A stretch of DNA of 64,000 nucleotides, taken from contig NZ_PVZG01000004.1 of the NCBI RefSeq assembly GCF_003002065.1, positions 310,001 to 374,000 of the forward strand. The letters are read 5' to 3'. Made by a program: the position numbers and the translations under genes. This document shows positions 8,988 to 17,286 of the stretch, piece after piece. The notes beneath the pieces were generated by a model. It worked only from the letters and a program-made list of their open reading frames with translations, made no database searches and was not told the DNA's origin. Each line of letters opens with the position of its first letter. Position 1 is the first letter of the stretch. The DNA is from Pseudosporangium ferrugineum (lineage in GTDB: Bacteria > Actinomycetota > Actinomycetes > Mycobacteriales > Micromonosporaceae).

Positions 8988-9827
8988 ATGGGCAGCGACC
9001 AGACGGCGGCCCGGGAACTCGGCCTGTTCCTGCGCTCCCGGCGTGAGCGGACCACGCCGCAGGATCTCGGCCTGGAACCCGGCCCGCGGCGCCGGGTCGG
9101 CGGGCTGCGGCGCGAGGAGGTCGCCGCGCTGGCCGAGCTGAGCACCGACTACTACAAGCGGCTCGAGCACGGCCGCAACGTACGGCCGTCGGAGTCCGTG
9201 ATCGACGCCATCGCCGACGCGCTCGACCTCGACCCGGTGGAGCGCCGGCACGTGCAACGCCTGGCGGGGCTGACCCGCAGGCCGCTGCGCCGGCTCAGCC
9301 GCACCCCGGAACTGGTGCCGAGGAACGCCGGCGTGCTGCTGGAGTCGATCGACCTGCCCGCGTTCGTGGTGACCCGGCACCTCGACGTGCTCGCCTTCAA
9401 CGATCTCGCCGCCGCCCTGCTGGGCGACACCCGCGGGCTCCCCCGCGACCAGCGCAACGTGCTGGCGGCGCTGTTCCGCGACGAGGGGTTCCGGCAGCGC
9501 TGCCCGGACTGGGAGGCCATGGCCCTGGACTTCATCGGCATCCTGCGGGCCGCGGTGGCCACCGACCCCACCCATCCGCGGGCCGTCGCCGTCGTGGGCG
9601 AGCTGAGCATCCGCAGCGCGGAGTTCCGGCGGCTGTGGGCCCGGCACGACGTCCGGGAGAGCATCCACGGCACCAAGGTCATCCGCCATCCCGTCGCCGG
9701 TGACATCGCGCTGGAGTGGGACGCCTACCCGCTGCCCGGCGAGGCCGGCCCGCTGATGATCGTGATGACTCCACGGCCCGGCCAGGAGGAACAGCTCGCT
9801 CTGCTGAGGGCCGCCGCCACCGCCTGA
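8988..9827 (+). CDS. XRE-type helix-turn-helix regulator with MmyB-like ligand domain
   Basis: The 279-residue protein begins LGLFLRSRRERTTP and has an XRE-type DNA-binding domain (VGGLRREEVAALAELSTDYY, residues about 38-57), then a C-terminal domain starting near DLPAFVVTRHLDVLAFND. That arrangement is typical of the MmyB-like regulators common in actinobacteria, whose C-terminal PAS-like domain is reported to bind fatty acids. These regulators usually control a divergent dehydrogenase; here the dehydrogenase is upstream on the same strand, 62 bp away, so the two may be functionally linked. ATG 8988 is the first in-frame start that yields the conserved N-terminus. Confidence 0.88.
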   Translation: MGSDQTAARELGLFLRSRRERTTPQDLGLEPGPRRRVGGLRREEVAALAELSTDYYKRLEHGRNVRPSESVIDAIADALDLDPVERRHVQRLAGLTRRPLRRLSRTPELVPRNAGVLLESIDLPAFVVTRHLDVLAFNDLAAALLGDTRGLPRDQRNVLAALFRDEGFRQRCPDWEAMALDFIGILRAAVATDPTHPRAVAVVGELSIRSAEFRRLWARHDVRESIHGTKVIRHPVAGDIALEWDAYPLPGEAGPLMIVMTPRPGQEEQLALLRAAATA

Positions 9828-9908
9828 CGGAAGGGTCCCGCCGGGGTTCCCGCCTTCCAGGGTCTGTCAGATCCCCCCTGGATCACCGGACCGGCCGCAC
9901 AGTGCCGT

Positions 9909-10787
9909 GTGCTTCCTTCCCCGCCCGCCACGACGACGGCCGCCCCCGCCCGATTGCCCTCGCTGACCGGCCTCCGATGGACGGCCGCCTTCGTCGTCTT
10001 CGCGTTCCACCTGCACGTCGCCGGGATCCTGCACGGCCGCACCGGCGACGCGGCCCGCGTGCTGTTGGGCGGCGGGAGCGCGGGCGTGTCCTTCTTCTTC
10101 GTCCTGTCGGGCTTCGTGCTGGCCTGGTCCTACCGCCGGCGTCCCGGCTTCCACCGGGCCCGCTTCGCCCGGGTCTACCCGCTGCACCTGGTCACCGCGG
10201 TGGTCACCCTGCTGGTGCTGATCCCGTACGAGCACAGCGCCGCACCGCCGCGGCCGGCCCTGCTCGCGAACCTGACCCTGACCCACGCCTGGGTGCCGCG
10301 GCCCGAATACGTCCAGAGCCTCAACACGGTGAGCTGGACCCTGTCCTGCGAGGCCCTCTTCTACGCGCTGCTGCCGTGCCTCATGGCGGCCACGCGCCGG
10401 CTGAACCCGACCGGCCTGTGGCTCTCCGGCGCCGCCGCCACGCTGGTGGTCGCCGCCGGTCCGGCGGTGCTGACCGCGTTCGCCGGGCGCGGCGCGGCGA
10501 CCTGGTTCTTCCACTGGACGCCGCCGGGCCGCCTGCCGGAGTTCGTGGCCGGCGTCGTCCTGGCCCGGCTGGTGGCCACCGGTGCCTGGCGCTTCCACCC
10601 GCCGCTGCCGGCCGCCGCTGCCCTGGCGGCGGGCGCGTGCGTGCTCGCCGGATTCACGCCGGCCCCGTACCGCTACGCGGCGGCCACCCTGCCCGCCTTC
10701 GTCGTGCTGATCGCCGCGGCGGCCCGCACCGACCGTTCGGGGCGCGGTTCGGCCGCGGCCCGCCCCTGGCCGTACGGCTGGGCGAAG
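9909..10787 (+). pseudogene. Acyltransferase-3 (OafA/YrhL-like) membrane protein, 3' end lost
   Basis: Residues 15-280 read as an acyltransferase-3 integral membrane protein: LPSLTGLRWTAAFVVFAFHLH at the N-terminus (with the family His), GVSFFFVLSGFVLAWSY, and FARVYPLHLVTAV. These enzymes move acyl groups onto sugars or lipids at the membrane. About ten transmembrane segments are visible, but the final conserved segment (usually LGxxSYxxYLxH) is missing. Near 10770 a different frame reads LAVRLGEG, which looks like the beginning of that motif, so a one-base shift is likely. At about 10787 the homologous sequence stops at a transposase fragment read on the other strand. The frame formally stays open to 10871. 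I call it a decayed gene; a functional short form cannot be excluded. Confidence 0.62.
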
Positions 10788-10874
10788 GCATCGGACGATC
10801 TCCTTCTTGGACAGGCCTTCTTTGGTGCGTCGTTCCATGTAGGCGCGGGTGCGCGGGTCCCAGAGACCTGATGA
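10786..10874 (-). pseudogene. IS110-family transposase C-terminal fragment
   Basis: On the minus strand these bases translate to a stretch containing DPRTRAYMERRTKEGLSKK and then EIVRCL. This resembles the conserved C-terminal segment of IS110/IS116/IS902-type transposases as I remember it. Only about 29 codons survive. The fragment abuts the broken acyltransferase gene on one side and an inverted-repeat-rich non-coding stretch on the other, so it is a scar of an old insertion. No full element or target duplication can be recognised. Confidence 0.55.
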
Positions 10875-10881
10875 GTGCGAA

Positions 10882-10966
10882 GAGCACCTCCCGACCAGGG
10901 CCGACAAATCCCGTTAAGGACCCGACGTCAGTCAGTCGTCGGGTCAGACCCCGCCGGGAGGTGCTC
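10882..10966. repeat. Inverted repeat element, second copy near 57.7 kb
   Basis: GAGCACCTCCCG (10882-10893) and CGGGAGGTGCTC (10955-10966) are perfect 12-bp inverted arms. Between them a second hairpin, CCCGACG...CGTCGGG, lies at 10921-10943. The 26 bases 10941-10966 recur with a single mismatch, in inverted orientation, at 57677-57702. The element lies directly beside the IS110-like fragment, so it may be an insertion-sequence end, or a dispersed terminator-like repeat. Confidence 0.6.
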
Positions 10967-10982
10967 ATCAACATCATCTCTG

Positions 10983-11447
10983 TCAGTCGTCCTCGACCTC
11001 GTGGTCGAAGAGCCGGCCGGTGCGCGGGTCGACGTGAACCTCGTTCTCGACGCCGCCCCACAGGAACGTGAGCTCCCAGCCGTCCTCCTCCCGCTCGGTC
11101 TCGATGATCTTCGCGCCCGCGAACCGGCCCCCGACGATCGCCGCGGCGCCGGCGGCATCGACCCCGTGGGCACTGCGCGACGGCGCCGGGGACTTCGCAG
11201 CCGAGGGCTTCGCGGCCGGGGGTCTCGCGGTTGAGGGTTTCGCCGTGGGAGCCGTCGTGGCCGGACTCGTCGTGGCGGGATGCGACGGGATCGGCCCCAC
11301 CGGAGCCACGAGGCCGGGCGGCACCGAGAGCCCGGCCGGATCCGCCGCGCCGCGCGCGCTGAACGGGTCGATCAGAAGCAGCGCACCGGCGACGGCCAGG
11401 ATGCCGGAGCCGCCCGTCGCCACCCCGCCCAATATCAGTCTGTTCAT
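10983..11447 (-). CDS. Membrane-anchored PepSY-like protein
   Basis: The 154-residue product has an N-terminal hydrophobic segment (VATGGSGILAVAGALLLI), a long Pro/Thr/Ala/Lys-rich spacer (about residues 40-90) and a C-terminal domain, AAAIVGGRFAGAKIIETEREE...VHVDPRTGRLFDHEVEDD, with the PepSY pattern. The C-terminus is acidic, as in the divergently encoded neighbour at 11645. PepSY domains sit outside the membrane and are often found next to two-component systems; one lies at 18.0-20.1 kb. ATG 11447 was chosen because it directly precedes the membrane segment; no clear ribosome site is visible. Confidence 0.7.
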   Translation of the reverse strand: MNRLILGGVATGGSGILAVAGALLLIDPFSARGAADPAGLSVPPGLVAPVGPIPSHPATTSPATTAPTAKPSTARPPAAKPSAAKSPAPSRSAHGVDAAGAAAIVGGRFAGAKIIETEREEDGWELTFLWGGVENEVHVDPRTGRLFDHEVEDD

Positions 11448-11644
11448 GCGGATCGGTACGGCGCCGCCCGCCCCGGCGGACGGGTCCCACGCCCAACCCT
11501 GGCGCGGCCCTGGCCGCATTCTGGCCGGCGCGGACGGGTTCCAGGAGCGGTACCGGCTTGTTCCAGGGTTCTGCCAGCAACCCGTCCGCGCCGATCCGCC
11601 GCCCCGTACCGGCTGGCACACAACCCACGATTCGGGAGGTCGGT

Positions 11645-12103
11645 ATGCGCAAGGCAGTTCTGGCGACGGTGACGGCGGGCGTGCTTCTCGCCGGTACCGG
11701 GGTGGCGATGGCGGCGGACACGGGCAACGGTGACCCCACCTGCGCGCCCGGGACCATCGTGACGTCGGCCCAGGCCGTCGACGCCGCGCTGCGGGCCGGT
11801 GGCGGCGGCCGGGCGTCCGGGATGCAGGTGGTGCAGTCGGGCGGCCGCATGGTGTACGTCATCAGCTTCGTCCGCGGGAACCGGACCCGGACGGCGACGG
11901 TGGACGCCCTGACCGGCGAGGTCGTGTCGATCGCCAACGGAGGCAACAGCGGCAACAGCGGCCGGACCGGCGGCGCCACCGGCAACGGCCAGTCCGGCGA
12001 CGACCGCGATGACGACGACGATGACGACGATGACCGCGATGACGACGATGACGATGACGACGATGACGGCCCGGACCGTGAGGGCGTCGAGGGCAGCAAG
12101 TGA
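11645..12103 (+). CDS. Secreted PepSY-like protein with poly-aspartate tail
   Basis: This 152-residue protein has a signal peptide (MRKAVLATVTAGVLLAGTGVAMA), a PepSY-like domain (AQAVDAALRAGGGGRASGM to TATVDALTGEVVSIA), a Gly/Asn/Ser linker, and a tail that is almost pure aspartate broken by single Arg residues. Such a tail could bind calcium or other cations, by analogy. GGGAGG at 11634-11639 supports the ATG. The stop overlaps the GTG of the first propeller gene (GTGA), so translation is probably coupled; this is the first gene of a six-gene operon. A homologous domain is fused to a propeller at 20.2 kb. Confidence 0.8.
   Translation: MRKAVLATVTAGVLLAGTGVAMAADTGNGDPTCAPGTIVTSAQAVDAALRAGGGGRASGMQVVQSGGRMVYVISFVRGNRTRTATVDALTGEVVSIANGGNSGNSGRTGGATGNGQSGDDRDDDDDDDDDRDDDDDDDDDDGPDREGVEGSK
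12001..12069 (+). repeat. GAY simple-sequence tract encoding poly-Asp
   Basis: About 70 bases of GAC/GAT triplets, interrupted by a few CGC (Arg) codons, encode the acidic tail of the 11645 gene. Such tracts can change length by slippage in units of three without breaking the frame. Confidence 0.85.
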
Positions 12104-13989
12104 TCGTCACCGACCGGCTCATCCGGATCCTGCACGTGCCGGGCCACGGCCTGCTCGCCTCCGACGTCTACGGGCGGATCCACGCGCTCGACGAGCACGA
12201 CCTGACGCTGCGCCGGTCCTCGCCGTACATCCGGCAGGGCCGTCCCGTCTACGGCCTGACGGCCGCCGACGGGTGGGTGATCGGCAAGGACCGGATGGGC
12301 GCGATCCTGCGCTGGCGGCTGGACACGCTGGAACCGGCCGGCCGGCTGGACCCGGTGACCGTCTGTGACCCGGACGGCCTGCGGTCCGGCGAGTCGCCGT
12401 CGCCGGTCAGCTCCCGGGGCATCGCCGTGTGGGACGGCAAGGTGCACGTGTCCAGCGGATACCACCGCCAGATGCTGGTCGTGGACCTGCACTCGTTCGA
12501 GGTCCTGGAGGTACGCCCGAACATCTGCGGCGGCAGCCCGATGGAGTGGGCGTGCACCGAGCATCCGCGGCTGCACGCCGTCTCCGACAAGAAGGGCAAC
12601 CTGCGCTTCGGCTCGTTCGCCACCGGCGAGTTCGCGCACACCGTGAAGCTGGACGACGGCAACATCCATAGGATCCGGTACGACGCCCGCCACGACCGGT
12701 TCTGGGCCACCCAGGACTTCGGCGAGGGCGCCACCGCCGACGTCGCCAACGGCGTGGTCGTCGTTTCGCCGGACGGCGGGAAGCGCGGCGAGATGCTGTT
12801 CGCCCGCGACGACGTGGAGTTCGTGACGTTCTCCCCCGACCAGCTGCGGGCGTACGCCGGCGGCTTCGACGGCGAGCTGCACATCTTCGACAACACGACG
12901 CCGGAGCTGCGGATCGTGCGGACCGTCACCGGGTTCTCCCACCAGCTGTCCGACTGCACCGTGGCGCCGGACGGCACGGTGTACGTGCTGTGCCAGGACG
13001 GCGAGGTCACCCGGCTCGACGCGGACGGCGTACCGCTGCGGTCGATGGGTTTCCGCCGCCAGGCGATCTGGGACATCCAGGCGGCGGCCGGCGACCCGGA
13101 GACCGTCTTCCTCGCCACCGACTCGGGTGTCGCGGTGGCGCGGGTCGGCGAGGACGCCGCCGGGCCGCGCCTGACCGTGCTGGCCGAGCACGCCACCGGG
13201 TTCGGCTTCACCCGCCGGATCGCGGCTCTGCCCGGCGGGGTCGCCGGGATCACCCGCGACCGCCGCCTCTTCCGCCTCGACGCCGACGGCCGGCTCCGCT
13301 GGCACGCCGGGCTACCGGCCCTGCCGCACACCGTCGCGGTCAGCCCGGACGCGGAACGGATCCTGGTCGCGACCAACGCCGGCGCGGTCGAGGTCCGCGC
13401 CGCCGACGGGCACGAGACCGGCCGGTACGGCGTCGACGGCCTGCCCGTTTGGGCCGGCGTCTACCTGCCGACCGGCGAGATCACCCTGATCACCCGCAAT
13501 GGGGTGCTGGTGGTGCTGGACCGCGACGGCACCGAGCGGTGGCGGCTGGCACAGGGCGAGTACCCGAAGCGGGCCTGGGTGCAGGACGGCCGGCTGTACG
13601 TGGTCGGCGACGGCGGGCTCAAGGAGATCGTGATCGGCGAGGGCGTCGTCTGCCGCTGGTCGAAGCTGCTGTCCAACACCGTGGAGAACGCGGTCGTCTG
13701 CGACGGCATGGTCTATGCCAGCTCGTACGGGATGCAGGTGGCCGCATACGAGTACGAGAGCAGCACCTTCGCCGGGCTGATGGAGGACCTGCCGGACTAC
13801 CCCAAGGCGCTCGCCGTGCTGCGCGACGCGACCGGCACGCCGTTCCTGCTGATCGGCTGCCGGGGCGGGCTGCTGTCCACCTACCAGATCGGCAAACCCC
13901 GGGGCGGCGGCGCGTTCGCGAAAGTGCGCGACCAGTGGCTGCCGCGCCGTCCCGCCCCTACCGAACCGAAGGAGGTCCCATGCGGGTGA
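12100..13989 (+). CDS. Beta-propeller protein (WD40/PQQ-like repeats), unknown function
   Basis: The 629-residue protein has no signal peptide and is built of repeated four-strand units such as VSPDGGKRGEMLFARDDVEF, FSPDQLRAYAGGFDGELHIFD and RLFRLDADGRLRWHA, enough for one large or two seven-bladed propellers. No catalytic motif is visible; propellers normally act as binding or assembly platforms. The GTG start overlaps the previous stop (GTGA), and the stop overlaps the next gene by 10 bp. The C-terminal half (from about residue 325) is clearly homologous to the fusion protein at 20.2-21.4 kb: both share blocks such as RRIVALPGGVAG / RRIAALPGGVAG and GDGGLKEI / GEGGLKEI. I do not recognise a named family. 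Confidence 0.82.
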   Translation: MIVTDRLIRILHVPGHGLLASDVYGRIHALDEHDLTLRRSSPYIRQGRPVYGLTAADGWVIGKDRMGAILRWRLDTLEPAGRLDPVTVCDPDGLRSGESPSPVSSRGIAVWDGKVHVSSGYHRQMLVVDLHSFEVLEVRPNICGGSPMEWACTEHPRLHAVSDKKGNLRFGSFATGEFAHTVKLDDGNIHRIRYDARHDRFWATQDFGEGATADVANGVVVVSPDGGKRGEMLFARDDVEFVTFSPDQLRAYAGGFDGELHIFDNTTPELRIVRTVTGFSHQLSDCTVAPDGTVYVLCQDGEVTRLDADGVPLRSMGFRRQAIWDIQAAAGDPETVFLATDSGVAVARVGEDAAGPRLTVLAEHATGFGFTRRIAALPGGVAGITRDRRLFRLDADGRLRWHAGLPALPHTVAVSPDAERILVATNAGAVEVRAADGHETGRYGVDGLPVWAGVYLPTGEITLITRNGVLVVLDRDGTERWRLAQGEYPKRAWVQDGRLYVVGDGGLKEIVIGEGVVCRWSKLLSNTVENAVVCDGMVYASSYGMQVAAYEYESSTFAGLMEDLPDYPKALAVLRDATGTPFLLIGCRGGLLSTYQIGKPRGGGAFAKVRDQWLPRRPAPTEPKEVPCG

Positions 13990-15776
13990 TCGACCTCGAC
14001 GACGAGCCGGGCGCGCACGCGGCGCCGATCACCGGCGTCGCGTGGCGCCCGGACGGTGAACGGCTGGCCACGTGCTCGTACGACGGCACCGTGCGGATCT
14101 GGGACACCACCGCGCCGGCCGGCCCGGTGCCGGTGGAGACGCTGCGGCACCGGCGACTGGTCAACGGCGTCGCGTGGCATCCCACCGACCCGGACGTGCT
14201 GGCCACGGCGTCGGCGGACAAGACCGTCGGGATCTGGCGGCTGGGCACCGGGCCGGTGACCGTGCTGGCCCGGCACACCGACGACGTGAACGCGGTGGCG
14301 TGGCTGCCCGACGGCGAGCGGCTGGCCTGCGTCTCCGAGGACGGCCGTGCCACCCTGTGGCACGCCGGCACCGGGGCCCTGCTGGCCGAGATCGGCGGGC
14401 ACACCGCGCACTGCATGATGGTGTCGGCCGCCCCGGACGGGCGGATCGCCACGGTCGGCGAGGACGGCCTGGTGGCGGTCACCGACCCGGATTCGCCGCG
14501 GGCGCCGGTCACCCGCCGCTACGACGTCTCGGTGGAGGGCTGCGCCTGGTCGCACTCGGGCACGACGCTGGCGGTGGCCCGCGACGACGGCCTGGTCGAC
14601 CTGCTCGGCCCGGACCTGGACGTGCTGCTCAGCGTGCGCGCGTGCGGCGCGGCGGCGCGCACGGTGGCCTGGTCGGACGACGACACCCGGTTCATCGCCG
14701 GTGGCTACGACGGCGCGCTGCACGTCTTCGACACCGCCGGGATCCGGCTGCGGACGATCCGCGATCAGCGTGTCTGGCCCCGGTCGGTGAGCGCGGCGCG
14801 CGGCCGCTTAGCGGTGGGCGGTTTCGGGGGTACGCCGTACGTCTACGACCTCGCCTCCGGGGCGACGCTGTCCACACCGGACGTCCGCACCCACGGCCCG
14901 AACGCGATGGCGGCGGCCGGCTCGCGCCTGACGATCGGGTGCGACTCCGGCGTGCTGCTGACCGTCGACCTCGACGAGCCGGCCGAGGCCCGGGCCGTGC
15001 GGCTGGGTGACAGCCCGATCCTGTCGCTCGCGGCCGGCGACGACGTCGTGTACGCGGGAACCTACTGCGGCGAGGTGCTGTCCTGGCCGCCGGTGGGGAG
15101 TGCCCGCCTCGGATCGCCGGTGCCGTCGCTCGCGCTCACCGGCGAGGGCCTGATCGCGGGCACGTACGGCGGGGACCTGATCGCGCTCGACCTGGGCCTG
15201 ACCGTGACCGGCCGCGGCACCCCGCACGACGGCTCGGTGAAGTCGCTGGCGGCGACGCCCGGCGGGTTCGTCTCCGCCTCGACGGACCGCCGGGTCGCGA
15301 TCGGCGGTCTCGGCGACCGGCGCACCCTGTGGGAGCACGGGAACCTGGTCAACGCCGTCGCCTGCCTGGGCGGCACGGTGATCGCCAGCGCCTCGCGGGA
15401 CCACACGGTCAAGGTCGGCCGGGCCGGCGGCGGTGCCCGGCTGACGCTGCTCGGCCCGGACGAGTCGGTGAAGTGCGTCGCCCTGCTCGGCGACCCGGCG
15501 GCGCCGACCGTCCTGGCCGGCTCGTACGACTTCGGTCTGTACGCCTGGACCGTCGACTGGGACGACCCGGGCGCCACCCTGCGCTCCGGCCGGCTGCTCG
15601 CCGAGTTCCGGCAGGGCGTGTCGTGCGCGGCGGCGATCGACGGCAACCGGGTCGCGGTCGCCGGGTGGGACGGGCGCATCCTCGTCGTCGCGTCCACACC
15701 GGATGGTCCGGTGGTCACCCACGATCTGGCCGTACGGGACCTGCTGGCCGGCGCCCGCACGGCGGTGCCGGCATGA
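13980..15776 (+). CDS. WD40-repeat beta-propeller protein
   Basis: The 598-residue protein begins with canonical WD40 blades (PITGVAWRPDGERLATCSYDG then TVRIWD; LVNGVAWHPTDPDVLATASAD then KTVGIW; DVNAVAWLPDGERLACVSEDG). More divergent blades follow to the C-terminus (LASGSYD-like AGSYDFGLYAW near residue 530), giving perhaps two propellers. No enzymatic domain or signal peptide is seen. GGAGGT at 13971-13976 precedes the ATG, which overlaps the first propeller gene. The stop overlaps the ATG of the SUMF1-like gene (ATGA). Probably a cytoplasmic scaffold for the enzymes encoded downstream; that is inference from coupling. Confidence 0.88.
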   Translation: MRVIDLDDEPGAHAAPITGVAWRPDGERLATCSYDGTVRIWDTTAPAGPVPVETLRHRRLVNGVAWHPTDPDVLATASADKTVGIWRLGTGPVTVLARHTDDVNAVAWLPDGERLACVSEDGRATLWHAGTGALLAEIGGHTAHCMMVSAAPDGRIATVGEDGLVAVTDPDSPRAPVTRRYDVSVEGCAWSHSGTTLAVARDDGLVDLLGPDLDVLLSVRACGAAARTVAWSDDDTRFIAGGYDGALHVFDTAGIRLRTIRDQRVWPRSVSAARGRLAVGGFGGTPYVYDLASGATLSTPDVRTHGPNAMAAAGSRLTIGCDSGVLLTVDLDEPAEARAVRLGDSPILSLAAGDDVVYAGTYCGEVLSWPPVGSARLGSPVPSLALTGEGLIAGTYGGDLIALDLGLTVTGRGTPHDGSVKSLAATPGGFVSASTDRRVAIGGLGDRRTLWEHGNLVNAVACLGGTVIASASRDHTVKVGRAGGGARLTLLGPDESVKCVALLGDPAAPTVLAGSYDFGLYAWTVDWDDPGATLRSGRLLAEFRQGVSCAAAIDGNRVAVAGWDGRILVVASTPDGPVVTHDLAVRDLLAGARTAVPA

Positions 15777-16594
15777 CGGCCCGGCGGCGGATCGCGGTGT
15801 TCGGGGTCGTCGGCCTGCTCGGCGACCCTCGCATCGGCAAGACCCCGGCGGTGGTACGGGTGCCCGGCGGCACCGCCACCATCGGGCTGCCAGCGGACCG
15901 GGTCGACGACGTCACCGCCCGCTGGGCGCACGTCGGCGTCGAACGCGACTGGATCGCCAAGGAGGCGCCCGCCCACCCGGTGGCGATCGCCGCCTTCTGG
16001 CTCGGCCGGTACCCCGTCACCAACGCCGAGTACCAGCGGTTCCTTGAGGAGTCCGGGCACGACGGCCGGCCCAGCACCTGGTATCTGGGCGCGTACCCGT
16101 GGGACCGGGCGAACCATCCGGTCGCGGGCGTGGGACCCGGCGACGCGGACGCGTACGTCGCCTGGCTCACCGGGAACACCGGCCATCCGTGGCGGCTGCC
16201 GTCCGAGGCCGAGTGGGAGTGGGCCGCCGCCGGGCCCGACGGCCGGGAGTTCCCGTGGGGCGACGAGTTCGACCCGGACCGGGCCAACACCCGCGAGACC
16301 GGGCTGCACACCACCAGCCCCGTCGGCGCGTTCCCGGACGGGCAGTCCTGGTGCGGCGCCATGGACCTGGCCGGCAACGTCGAGGAGTTCACCGCCGACG
16401 ACTACCGGCCGTACCCGGGAGGTGAGCTCGTGCACGACGACCTCGTGCAGCTCATCGGCGACTACCGGATCGCCCGCGGCGGCAGCTTCGCCCGGCACGG
16501 CGACCTGGCCCGCACCCGGCGGCGGCACGGCGCGTACCCGGGACCGGAGTACCCGATCGGGTTCCGGGTGGCGACGTCGGAGGAGCCGCGGTGA
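15773..16594 (+). CDS. SUMF1/FGE-fold protein lacking the copper cysteines
   Basis: The 273-residue protein shows the formylglycine-generating-enzyme-like fold: VPGGTATIGLP, HPVAIAAFWLGRYPVTNAEY, RLPSEAEWEWAAAG, FPWGDEFDPDRAN, MDLAGNVEEFTADDY and the late RGGSFARHGDLARTRRRHG. Genuine FGEs bind copper with two cysteines in the segment after RGGS; here that segment has none, and the only Cys in the protein is in SWCGAMD. There is no DinB partner domain, so it is not EgtB-like either. It may bind a ligand or have a changed reaction. Overlaps both neighbours by 4 bp (ATGA, GTGA). Confidence 0.85.
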   Translation: MTARRRIAVFGVVGLLGDPRIGKTPAVVRVPGGTATIGLPADRVDDVTARWAHVGVERDWIAKEAPAHPVAIAAFWLGRYPVTNAEYQRFLEESGHDGRPSTWYLGAYPWDRANHPVAGVGPGDADAYVAWLTGNTGHPWRLPSEAEWEWAAAGPDGREFPWGDEFDPDRANTRETGLHTTSPVGAFPDGQSWCGAMDLAGNVEEFTADDYRPYPGGELVHDDLVQLIGDYRIARGGSFARHGDLARTRRRHGAYPGPEYPIGFRVATSEEPR

Positions 16595-17286
16595 CCCCGG
16601 CGTGGAAGCTGTTCACCTGCACCGTGGGCCTGGTCGCCGTGCCCGGTCCGCGCGGCGTCAACGTGATGGCGTGCGAGTGGTCGTACGTCGTCAACAAGGA
16701 CCCGCTCCTCGTGGCCGTGGTGCTCGGGCCGCGGACCGCCAGCCGGCCGCTGATCGAGGACGCCGGCGCGTTCGCGATCACCTTCTGCGCCGAGGACCAG
16801 GCCGAGCTGGCCGACTTCGCCGGCAGCTGCTCGGTGACCGAGGTCGACAAGGCGACCAGCGACGCGCTCACGTTGCGGCCGGGCCGGCACACGCCCTGGG
16901 TGGCCGGCGGGGTGCTGGCCGTCGAGTGCCGCCTGCGCCAGATCGTGCCGCTGCCGGTGCACACCATGTACGTGGCCGAGGTGCTGGCCGAGCACCGGTC
17001 CACGCCGGCGCCCCGCCCGCTGGTCAAGCACGGCGGCATGCACCGCCTCGGCGAGCCGGTCGGCCGGACAGCGGTGGTCGCCGCGACCCGCCGCCTGGAC
17101 TCCGGCCGGGTCCGGGTGGTCGCCACCGGGCCGGGCGAGGGGCCGTGGCGGGTGGACGGCGCCGACGCCGGGCCGGGCGACGCCCGTGGCCGGCTGGTCG
17201 CCGACGTCCCCGTCGCCGAGGGCGCCCGGCAGGTCCGGGTCGAGCGCGACGGCGCCCGGCCCGGCACCGCGGCGGTGACCGGGTGA
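16591..17286 (+). CDS. Flavin-reductase-like (split-barrel FMN) protein with C-terminal extension
   Basis: The first 150 residues match the flavin reductase-like split barrel: PGPRGVNVMACEWSYVVNKDP, then VVLGPRTASRPLI, AFAITFCAEDQAEL, and the closing VKHGGMHRLGE. Members bind FMN and either reduce free flavin or act as oxidoreductases on their own. About 75 further residues (from VGRTAVVAATRRLDSGRVRV) look like a small beta domain not usual in the family. Both ends overlap neighbouring genes by 4 bp, so it is translated as part of the propeller/SUMF/nitrilase operon. Substrate unknown. Confidence 0.8.
   Translation: MTPAWKLFTCTVGLVAVPGPRGVNVMACEWSYVVNKDPLLVAVVLGPRTASRPLIEDAGAFAITFCAEDQAELADFAGSCSVTEVDKATSDALTLRPGRHTPWVAGGVLAVECRLRQIVPLPVHTMYVAEVLAEHRSTPAPRPLVKHGGMHRLGEPVGRTAVVAATRRLDSGRVRVVATGPGEGPWRVDGADAGPGDARGRLVADVPVAEGARQVRVERDGARPGTAAVTG

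Noticed and set aside
11999..12069. GAY repeat considered as a CRISPR or tandem non-coding repeat
   Set aside because: It is an in-frame codon repeat within a secreted protein, without spacers.
10654..13305. 883-codon minus-strand frame across several genes
   Set aside because: It crosses real plus- and minus-strand genes with good motifs and ribosome sites, and has no coherent fold.
15773..16594. Calling this gene a sulfatase-activating formylglycine-generating enzyme
   Set aside because: The copper-binding cysteines are missing and no sulfatase gene is present.
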